From assembly GCA_012514615.1 (NCBI GenBank), contig JAAYZY010000617.1, positions 1-6,393 of the forward strand: a stretch of 6,393 bases of DNA, given 5' to 3'. Under the pieces are notes generated by a model. That model ran no database searches, was not told the DNA's origin, and saw only the letters and a program-made list of their open reading frames with translations. Source of the DNA: Chloroflexota bacterium (GTDB lineage: Bacteria; Chloroflexota; Anaerolineae; DTPP01). Shown piece by piece: positions 1 through 4,886 of this stretch; the first letter of the stretch is position 1, and every line of letters starts with the position of its first letter. Made by a program: the position numbers and the translations under genes.

Positions 1-54
1 CACAATGCGAGCTCCCAGCGCTTCGTGTCGTTCGTACAGGTGCGTTTTCTTCAT
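1..54 (-). CDS. gcvT: Aminomethyltransferase (glycine cleavage T protein), N-terminal fragment
   Basis: Only the first 18 codons are in the window; the gene runs off the left edge. The peptide reads MKKTHLYERHEALGARIV, matching the usual GcvT opening (T-x-LY-E-x-H-x-x-x-GAR-x-V, just before the DFxGW motif). GcvT is the tetrahydrofolate-dependent aminomethyltransferase of the cytoplasmic glycine cleavage complex. It releases ammonia from the aminomethyl group carried on the H protein and forms 5,10-methylene-THF. The ATG at 54-52 follows a strong Shine-Dalgarno (GGGGAGG) by 6 bases. The strongest support is context: a tandem glycine riboswitch lies directly upstream on the same strand, and this class classically controls gcvT operons. 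So little of the protein is visible that the motif alone would be weak evidence, but combined with the riboswitch the call is firm. Other gcv genes presumably lie beyond the window. Confidence 0.88.
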   Translation of the reverse strand, partial: MKKTHLYERHEALGARIV

Positions 55-60
55 GAGGTC

Positions 61-67
61 CCTCCCC
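61..67 (-). promoter_or_regulatory. Shine-Dalgarno of gcvT
   Basis: On the minus strand GGGGAGG ends 6 bases before the gcvT ATG, an almost ideal match to the anti-Shine-Dalgarno. It fixes the gcvT start. The 38 bases between this site and the terminator upstream (68-105) hold a small perfect hairpin (GCGCA-TGT-TGCGC). A CCC just before the site could pair weakly with GGG within it, but I see no convincing sequestering stem. Control therefore looks transcriptional rather than translational. Confidence 0.8.
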
Positions 68-105
68 AATGGGTTGCGCAACATGCGCGTGGTTCTGACA
101 GGCAT

Positions 106-146
106 AAGAAAAGGAAGGAAGACGCGTATCTCCCGCGCCATCCTTC
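106..146 (-). terminator. Intrinsic terminator of the glycine riboswitch expression platform
   Basis: On the minus strand GAAGGA (146-141) pairs with TCCTTC (119-114). After one T-T mismatch (140/120), GGCGCG (139-134) pairs with CGCGTC (126-121) including one G-U. The loop is the 7-base GGAGATA. That makes a 12-bp interrupted stem, followed at once by CTTTTCTT (113-106), a U-rich tail when transcribed. The stem begins on the base after the presumed 3' strand of P1 of the second aptamer (151-147), the position expected for an expression platform. Glycine riboswitches on gcvT are usually ON switches, with glycine preventing termination. I infer the same here, although I did not find a clear antiterminator. 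Confidence 0.75.
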
Positions 147-345
147 CCCTGTCTTCGGACCTGAGAGTTCGCCCCGCGGCTGCGCGGAGCTTTCCCCTTC
201 GGTGCGGCTCTCGGCCGACTCTCCAGAGTGCTGTCCCAGTGTGATCCTTTGGCCTGAGAGATTCTCTGACGGAAGTGGCGTTTCCGCAGGGTGCCCCTTC
301 GGCGACCCCCCCTCGACACATGGGGTTCTCTCTCACACTGTTCAC
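147..345 (-). promoter_or_regulatory. Tandem glycine riboswitch (two aptamers) upstream of gcvT
   Basis: Two glycine aptamers in series occupy the gcvT leader. Aptamer I (about 345-239) has P1 GTGTG (338-334) with CACAC (243-239), the conserved core CGCCGAAGGGGC (304-293), and CTCTCAGG (260-253) followed by the AAAGGA-type segment. Its side stem is CGGAA with TTCCG. Aptamer II (about 238-147) has CTCTG (226-222) with CAGGG (151-147) as P1, the GAGAG/CTCTC stem, the core CACCGAAGGGGA (204-193), and a second CTCTCAGG (167-160). It also has a perfect 8-bp side hairpin (190-171, loop CAGC, one G-U). The repeated CACCGAAGG and CTCTCAGG pair is the signature of this class. The short linker is typical of tandem glycine riboswitches, where leader and linker may form a kink-turn. 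It senses glycine and controls the glycine cleavage genes, so that they are expressed when glycine is in excess. A covariance-model score was not available. Confidence 0.96.
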
Positions 346-384
346 CCAGCTTCGACTATTGATCCTGCTCTTTACCCAATGCCC

Positions 385-413
385 AGTGTAGCACAACTCC
401 TGGCGAATGTCAA
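385..413 (-). promoter_or_regulatory. Sigma70-type promoter driving the glycine riboswitch and gcvT
   Basis: On the minus strand TTGACA (413-408, a perfect -35) is followed by a 17-base spacer and TACACT (390-385, four of six bases matching TATAAT, including the key A and final T). The predicted transcript start is near 378. The leader would then run about 30 bases before the first aptamer, and the whole riboswitch lies downstream, as required. The promoter sits about 30 bases after the xth stop codon, which makes the gcvT unit independent of the upstream genes. It is the only near-consensus promoter I see in the window. Confidence 0.8.
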
Positions 414-446
414 AGGTGAGCGGGCGGCGGCTCGGCCTTCGGCGGC

Positions 447-1238
447 CTAGAGCGCGAACTCGGCGGCCAGCACGGTGTGGTCGGAGGGTTGGGTGGCCTG
501 CCGCGGCTCGCGGTCGATCCACGAGCGGGTGGCTCGGGCGGCCAGAGGGGCGGTGGCCCAGATGTGATCGATGCGCCAGCCCAGGCCGCGCTCCAACGCG
601 CCGCGGACGCGGTAGTCCCAGTAGGTGTAGTGCCCTGGCTCGTCGGGGTGCCGCTGGCGGAAGACGTCCACGAAGCCCCAGTCTCGCACGGTCTCCAGGG
701 CGGCCCGAGCGTCCGGGTGATAGTCCACGTGGCTCTCCAACCTTTTGGGGTCGTGGACGTCTATGGGCAGCGGGGCCACGTTGAAGTCGCCCACCCACAA
801 GAGGGGCTGGTGGGCGGCGTAGTGGCGATCGAAGAAGCGGCGCAGGCGGGCAAGCCACTCCAGCTTGGTCTGGAAGACCGGCGAATCCACCGACTGCCCT
901 TGAGGCACGTAGGTGTTCACCACCGGCACGCCGCGGATGACGGCGCGGATGAGGCGCGCCTCGTCCGGTTCACCGTCGTCGTCCAGCCCATAGGCTACGT
1001 CGACAGGCTCCTCCCGGCTGATGATGGCCACGCCGGCGTAGGCTTTCTGCCCGCGGAAGGCCACGTGGTACCCGGCCTCCCGTATCGGATCGGCCGGGAA
1101 ATCTGGGTCTTGCACCTTGGTCTCTTGCAGGCAGAGGACGTCTGGCTTTTCCTTGGCCAGCCAGTCCAGGATGACGGGCATACGTGTGCGAACCGAGTTC
1201 ACGTTGAAAGTAGCCGCTCTGAACGTAGGGTCGGACAT
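447..1238 (-). CDS. xth: Exodeoxyribonuclease III (AP endonuclease, ExoIII/EEP family)
   Basis: This is a 263-residue protein of the usual length for bacterial ExoIII (E. coli 268). It is a Mg2+-dependent cytoplasmic enzyme that cuts DNA 5' to abasic sites and trims 3' blocking groups during base excision repair. The catalytic set is complete. FNVNSVR (N12) and QETK (E39) bind metal. NTYVPQG carries Y110. WVGDFNVAP carries D151 and N153. RIDHIW carries D224. PSDHTVL carries the D253-H254 pair. These correspond to E. coli N7, E34, Y109, D151, N153, D229 and D258-H259. The ATG at 1238 is preceded by GGAGGG at 6 bases, so the start is well supported. The gene begins 39 bases after murJ and is probably read from the same transcript. 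No U-tract terminator follows the stop; the gcvT promoter comes about 30 bases later. Confidence 0.96.
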   Translation of the reverse strand: MSDPTFRAATFNVNSVRTRMPVILDWLAKEKPDVLCLQETKVQDPDFPADPIREAGYHVAFRGQKAYAGVAIISREEPVDVAYGLDDDGEPDEARLIRAVIRGVPVVNTYVPQGQSVDSPVFQTKLEWLARLRRFFDRHYAAHQPLLWVGDFNVAPLPIDVHDPKRLESHVDYHPDARAALETVRDWGFVDVFRQRHPDEPGHYTYWDYRVRGALERGLGWRIDHIWATAPLAARATRSWIDREPRQATQPSDHTVLAAEFAL

Positions 1239-1277
1239 GGTTGTCCCTCCGGGTAGCGTTTCTGGTGCGACAGTCGC

Positions 1278-2942
1278 TCACTTCTTGGCGTTGGAGCGCA
1301 GCCGAGCGCGCACCGCCTCGGCCAGCAGCGCCACCTCCGCCACCCGCCAGCGGGCCATCAGGCCCAGGTAGGCCGCTCCGCCGCATCCTCCACACAGGGC
1401 CACCAGGGCCAGGTCGCCCCACAGTCCCGCCGGCGCCAGCCGCGGCTCCAAGACGGCCAGGGCCAGGGCGATGATCCCGCCCATCCCCAAAGCCCCGACC
1501 GCCGCTTTGCCTGTGGTCTGCCAGAAGGCCGGCGTGGGCAGGCCGCCCAGCAGGCGGCGCACAAGCAGCCACATGACCAGGGCGTGTGCCGTGTGTTTGC
1601 AGCCGTCGGCCAGCACCAAGCCCAGCATCTGCAGGCGGCCCACCGGCGCCGCCGCGGCGTCGGTGAGGCCGGCGGCGAAGGCCAAGCCCAGGCGACCCAG
1701 CGGCGCTTGGAAGAACAGGGCCGCCACCAGATAGACGCCCACCGAGAACACCCCTACCAGGGCTGGGGTGAGGGTGTTCTGGCGGGCGTACATGGCGTAG
1801 TTCAGGGGCCAATCCAGCGAAGCGAAGATGAGCCCCAACAGGTAGCAGCGCAGGGCCGTGGCGGTCCAATAGGTGTCTTGCGGGGTGAACTGCCCGTGCT
1901 GGTAGATCAGGCGGATGATCGGCGTGGCCAGGAGGAAGAGGCCGACGCTGGCAGGCAGGATCAGCACCATGACCAGGCGCAGGCCCCGCAGCAGGGTGGC
2001 GCGGTAGCCGTCTTCGTCGTGGCTGGCGGCCAACTGGGAGAGCGCCGGCAGGACAGCCAGCGAAATGGCGATGGCGATAAGCCCGTGGGGGAACTGGAAC
2101 AGGGTGGTGGCGTTGTCCATCCAGGCGATGCTCTGTTCGCCGGTGCGGGAGGCCAGGTTGCGGTCGATGACGATCTGGACGCGGCTGACCACCAAGCTGG
2201 CCACCACCGGGGCGTAGAGCAGCCCGATGCGGCGCAGGCCAGCGTTGCGCCACCCCAAGGTGAAGCGCAGAGGAATGCCCCGCAGACCCGGCAGCAGCGC
2301 CACGAGCTGCAGCGAGGCGCCAAGCAATACGCCCACACACAGGGCGTAGATCCCCATCTGCCGCGCCAGCAAGGGGGCCGCCACCACGATGCCTAGGTTG
2401 AACACGGCGCCGGAGATGGCTGGGAATGTGAACCGTTTGAGGGCATAGAGCAGACCGACCAAGATGCCCCCCAGCCCGAAGATCAGGGCTGCCGGCAGCA
2501 TGATGCGGATGAAGCTGGCCGTCTGCTGCAAGAGCTCAGGGGAGAACCCGCCGCCCATGAGCCAGGCTACCTGCTCGGCGAAGACCTCCAAGAGGAGGAT
2601 CACCACTGCCAGCACTACAGCCGCCAGGCTGAGGACAACGCTGGCCAACCGCCACAGCGCGGCGCGGCTGCGGGTAGCCAGGTACTCGCTGAAGACCGGT
2701 ACCAACGCCGCGCTGAGCATGCCTTCGATGAGCAGGTCGTAGATCATGGTGGGTACGGCCGAGGCTACCCGCCAGGCGCTGACCTCGCCGCTAGCGCCGA
2801 AGAAGGTGGCGATGACCACCTGGCGAACCAGGCCCAGCACGCGGCTGGCTGCATTGCCCAGGGAGAGAATGCCGGCCGAGCGGGCCACGCCCCCGGCGTC
2901 GGGCGCAGGCGGGCTGGGGTCTGCGGCGGTGAGCTGCACCAC
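1278..2942 (-). CDS. murJ: MurJ/MviN-family lipid II flippase
   Basis: A 554-residue polytopic membrane protein of the MOP superfamily, rich in hydrophobic segments throughout; about 14 helices are expected. MurJ moves lipid-linked peptidoglycan precursor across the cytoplasmic membrane. Family marks include SRVLGLVRQVVIATFFGA (33-50), EGMLSAALVPVFSEY (73-87) and QFPHGLIAIAISLAVLP (283-299). The first ~22 residues are a polar Pro/Ala-rich extension not present in E. coli MurJ. The start is GTG (2942), 3 bases after the rfaE2 stop. The ribosome site GAGAGG lies in the last rfaE2 codons, so translation is probably coupled; a second GTG follows directly and could also serve. Aligned by eye to E. 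coli MurJ, R18 and R24 are kept (R34, R40), but D39, R52 and R270 correspond to S55, Y68 and T280. Residues 413-447 contain an imperfect repeat (APLGRLGLAF and APVGRLQMLGL). The family call is firm; the exact substrate is less certain. Confidence 0.93.
   Translation of the reverse strand: MVQLTAADPSPPAPDAGGVARSAGILSLGNAASRVLGLVRQVVIATFFGASGEVSAWRVASAVPTMIYDLLIEGMLSAALVPVFSEYLATRSRAALWRLASVVLSLAAVVLAVVILLLEVFAEQVAWLMGGGFSPELLQQTASFIRIMLPAALIFGLGGILVGLLYALKRFTFPAISGAVFNLGIVVAAPLLARQMGIYALCVGVLLGASLQLVALLPGLRGIPLRFTLGWRNAGLRRIGLLYAPVVASLVVSRVQIVIDRNLASRTGEQSIAWMDNATTLFQFPHGLIAIAISLAVLPALSQLAASHDEDGYRATLLRGLRLVMVLILPASVGLFLLATPIIRLIYQHGQFTPQDTYWTATALRCYLLGLIFASLDWPLNYAMYARQNTLTPALVGVFSVGVYLVAALFFQAPLGRLGLAFAAGLTDAAAAPVGRLQMLGLVLADGCKHTAHALVMWLLVRRLLGGLPTPAFWQTTGKAAVGALGMGGIIALALAVLEPRLAPAGLWGDLALVALCGGCGGAAYLGLMARWRVAEVALLAEAVRARLRSNAKK
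1632..1706 (-). repeat. Imperfect 57-nt in-frame tandem duplication inside murJ
   Basis: On the minus strand GCGCCGCTGGGTCGCCTG (1706-1689) recurs 57 bases later as GCGCCGGTGGGCCGCCTG (1649-1632), with 16 of 18 bases identical. Both copies are followed by GGGCTTGG, the second after a short insertion. The offset is 19 codons, so the frame is kept. The protein shows APLGRLGLAFAAG and then APVGRLQMLGLVLADG. It lies in the loop and helix region around residues 413-447. Confidence 0.6.
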
Positions 2943-2945
2943 GGC

Positions 2946-3446
2946 CTACCTCTCGCCCAGGTCTGGGAGCTGGCGGATGCGAGCGATCAGGGCGCTGGTG
3001 GAGCGGCCCGGCAGGTAGGGGAGGTAGCGCACCACGCCGCCGGAAGCCCGCACCACGGCGGCTTCCGGCGGCTCGCCGCGCCCAACCGAGCCCTCCCAGT
3101 CCGCTCCTTTCACGTAGACCTGGGGCCGTAACGCGGCCACCAGCGTTTCGGCGGTAGGGGCGTCGAAGACCACCACCAGGTCGACGCAGACGAGGGCCGC
3201 CAGCACAGCCGCCCGCTCCTCTTGGGGCACCAGCGGGCGGCCGGGCCCTTTCAACTGGCGAGTGGAGCAGTCGCTGTTCAGGCCCACGAGCAACAGGTCG
3301 CCCAGGGCGCGGGCTTGTTGCAGATAGCAGACGTGCCCGTAGTGCAGCAGGTCGAAGTGGCCGTTGGTGACCACCACCTGCTGGCCGGCGGCCTGCCGAA
3401 CTGCGCAGTCTGCTTGGGCTTCGTCCAGGGTCACTACCTGTCCCAC
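2946..3446 (-). CDS. rfaE2: Stand-alone RfaE2/HldE C-terminal-type nucleotidylyltransferase (heptose-1-phosphate adenylyltransferase)
   Basis: A 166-residue cytoplasmic protein made only of the cytidylyltransferase-like fold. It has TNGHFDLLHYGH (27-38) with the HxGH nucleotide-binding motif at 35-38. Next are GLNSD (55-59), QLKGPGRPLVPQEER (64-78), YVKGAD (111-116) and GRSTS (147-151). These match the adenylyltransferase half of HldE, which joins AMP to D-glycero-beta-D-manno-heptose 1-phosphate to make ADP-heptose. The sugar kinase half found in E. coli HldE is absent here, as in organisms with split enzymes. The canonical TNGCFD cysteine is His here. The start is GTG at 3446, with GAGGAG 4 bases upstream. 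It is tightly joined to murJ (3-base gap), which suggests a cell-envelope glycan role. Substrate is inferred: glycerol-3-phosphate or other sugar-phosphate nucleotidyl transfer cannot be excluded from motifs alone. Confidence 0.88.
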   Translation of the reverse strand: MGQVVTLDEAQADCAVRQAAGQQVVVTNGHFDLLHYGHVCYLQQARALGDLLLVGLNSDCSTRQLKGPGRPLVPQEERAAVLAALVCVDLVVVFDAPTAETLVAALRPQVYVKGADWEGSVGRGEPPEAAVVRASGGVVRYLPYLPGRSTSALIARIRQLPDLGER

Positions 3447-3463
3447 GGCGCTCCTCGTGTCGT

Positions 3464-3496
3464 TATCCCAAATGCGCTTTGGGATACTTTGGGATA
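3464..3496. repeat. Triple 9-mer array (one inverted, two direct copies) in the AlbA_2-rfaE2 gap
   Basis: On the plus strand TATCCCAAA (3464-3472) is followed by TGCGC, then TTTGGGATA (3478-3486), a single C, and TTTGGGATA again (3488-3496). The first two copies form a perfect 9-bp inverted repeat with a 5-base loop. The last two are direct repeats at a 10-bp period (CTTTGGGATA twice), one helical turn. The copy at 3488-3496 also runs into GGATATCC (3492-3499). Transcribed on the minus strand, either direct copy could pair with the inverted one, giving two alternative stems. There is no U-tract, so it is not an ordinary terminator. The array begins 18 bases upstream of the rfaE2 GTG and ends 22 bases after the stop of a gene with a winged-helix domain. 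An operator or attenuator is a reasonable inference. Confidence 0.75.
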
Positions 3497-3518
3497 TCCT
3501 GCGATTGAGCTGACCGCC

Positions 3519-4886
3519 TCACTTGAGGATGTAGTAGGTGCCCCTCTTGTCGCCGATTCTGAGCAGCACGCCTCGGTCCACCAGGTCCACCAGGTCCAGG
3601 CGCAGCGTCTCGGCGCTGACCAGCGGGCAGAGGGCGCGATAGTCACTGTTGGTGATCCGCCCCTTGCTCTGAACGTGGGCCAAGGCTTTCAACTGCCGCT
3701 CGTTCATGTCGCTCTGCCACGCGGGCATGGCCGGTCGCTCCCTCACGTTGAAGAGCGTGACGGTGAAAGAATAGGGTGTGGCGCGGAAGTGCGGAGGCCG
3801 ATGGCCTGCCTCCACCATGGCTTCGATCATGCGATCGATGCCCAGGCCCAGCTCTTCGATGTAGCCCCACTGGAAGAGGCCGGAGACCAAGCGCGGATTG
3901 CGGGAGAAGTGCTCGTCCACGATGTTGTCCAGGGTGATGTAGCCTGGCAGTCCGCCGGGGCTGGTGATCTCCAGGCGGTCATCGAACATGCGCACCTCGA
4001 TGCGCCGGCCCCGCAGGCGGTAGTCTCGGTGGCACACGGCGTTGACCAGGGCTTCGCGCACGGCGAAGGCAGGGTACTCGGTGCGCTCTTCCCGCTCCAG
4101 GCCGCGCACCACCGCCTCCACGCGCATCTCCTCCCACAGGATGCGCCACGCCTGCTCGATGAGCCGGGGCAGGGGGCCGTTGATCTCCTCGCGACGGCCG
4201 TAGCCGGCCAGGCCTTCGCGACCTTTGGGCTCCGTGCCCACGAAGCGCACGAAGGCCAGGCCGGCCTGTGGCAGGTAGACCCGAGGCTCCCGCCCGAAGA
4301 GCAGCAGGCCGGTCACGGTGGGCTCGCCCGCTTCGTCCAAGGCGCTGATCTCCCGCAGCACCGTGCCGACCGGCCCGGTCAGCGGGCGGCGCTGGCGTTC
4401 ACTGCGTTTCTCCATGTACTCGGCCACGATCTCGTCGCTGAGGTCGGCGCGGCTGGCCCCGGGCACCGTCTCCACCTCGAAGTCGCCGGTACTCTTGGTG
4501 GCGGCCAGCTGCCGGATCTCCTCGCCGCCCAGCGGGCGGTTTTCGCCGCCGGCGCGCACAAGAACGCGACCGTCGGCAAGGCTATGCAGCTCGGGGCTGC
4601 GCGACACCAGCACAGCCACGGCCTGCCCCCGATCGGTATCTAGGGGACGCCACTCGGTCTTCACCGGCGGAAGGCACAACCGCTGCGCCTCCGTGAGCGC
4701 CGCGTCCAGGTCTTCTTCGAACCAGATCTCTTCGCCTGGCCCGGCGGGACTCCAACCGACGACGATGGTGCCGCCGTCTGTGTTGGCGAAGGCCACCATC
4801 GCCTCCGCCAAGATCTTGGCGTCTGGCGCAGGCAGGAACTCTACCAGGGTCCCAGAGGCCCTATCCCAGATCTCCGAGAGGTGCAT
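3519..4886 (-). CDS. AlbA_2 / HATPase_c_4 / winged-helix putative transcriptional regulator (COG2865-like)
   Basis: About 455 residues from the preferred ATG at 4886. The N-terminal AlbA_2 (Schlafen-like, putative DNA-binding) domain covers about residues 3-125, with LVEF and AFANTDGGTIVVG (32-44). A GHKL-type ATPase follows. Its N box is EALVNAVCHRDY (278-289) and its G1-like segment is DDRLEITSPGGLP (302-314). RNPRL and GLGIDRMIEAM (347-357) come next. A C-terminal winged helix-turn-helix covers about 395-452. This order is that of COG2865-type predicted regulators, whose targets are mostly unknown. I chose 4886 because GAGGGG sits 4 bases upstream and the protein then begins at the domain. 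ATGs at 4919 and 4916 (next to GGGAG) and an open frame to 4970 are alternatives. The start overlaps the end of gyrA by 26 bases, so it is probably cotranslated with it. The Lys that usually follows E-F in the AlbA_2 motif is Leu here. No target is known; the repeat array just downstream is a candidate. Confidence 0.85.
   Translation of the reverse strand: MHLSEIWDRASGTLVEFLPAPDAKILAEAMVAFANTDGGTIVVGWSPAGPGEEIWFEEDLDAALTEAQRLCLPPVKTEWRPLDTDRGQAVAVLVSRSPELHSLADGRVLVRAGGENRPLGGEEIRQLAATKSTGDFEVETVPGASRADLSDEIVAEYMEKRSERQRRPLTGPVGTVLREISALDEAGEPTVTGLLLFGREPRVYLPQAGLAFVRFVGTEPKGREGLAGYGRREEINGPLPRLIEQAWRILWEEMRVEAVVRGLEREERTEYPAFAVREALVNAVCHRDYRLRGRRIEVRMFDDRLEITSPGGLPGYITLDNIVDEHFSRNPRLVSGLFQWGYIEELGLGIDRMIEAMVEAGHRPPHFRATPYSFTVTLFNVRERPAMPAWQSDMNERQLKALAHVQSKGRITNSDYRALCPLVSAETLRLDLVDLVDRGVLLRIGDKRGTYYILK

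Noticed and set aside
430..446. GGCC-GCCGAA-GGCC hairpin directly after the xth stop, as a terminator
   Set aside because: The stem is only 4 bp and no U-tract follows, so it does not meet the pattern of an intrinsic terminator.
25..450. Plus-strand open frames across the riboswitch region
   Set aside because: The region is explained base by base by a minus-strand promoter, glycine aptamers, terminator and gcvT start.
477..1256. Plus-strand open frame of 259 codons antisense to xth
   Set aside because: Its Val/Gly/His-rich translation resembles no family, while the opposite strand has every ExoIII catalytic motif.
970..2340. 456-codon open frame on the minus strand overlapping murJ and xth in another frame
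   Set aside because: The Pro/Arg/Gly-rich translation has no motif and covers the well-supported murJ and xth frames.
3447..3518. A promoter for rfaE2 in the gap after the AlbA_2 gene
   Set aside because: No -35/-10 pair with acceptable spacing is visible; the A/T-rich blocks are accounted for by the 9-mer repeats.
3575..3598. Tandem 9-base repeat (GGTCCACCA) near the 3' end of the AlbA_2 gene
   Set aside because: It encodes the Leu-Asp-Leu-Val-Asp-Leu-Val-Asp stretch of the winged-helix recognition region and is explained by amino acid repetition.
3222..4643. Long open frame (473 codons) on the plus strand antisense to the AlbA_2 gene and rfaE2
   Set aside because: It is a shadow of the GC-rich codon pattern of real minus-strand genes. 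The protein is His/Ala/Gln-rich with no recognisable domain, and the minus-strand products have clear family motifs.
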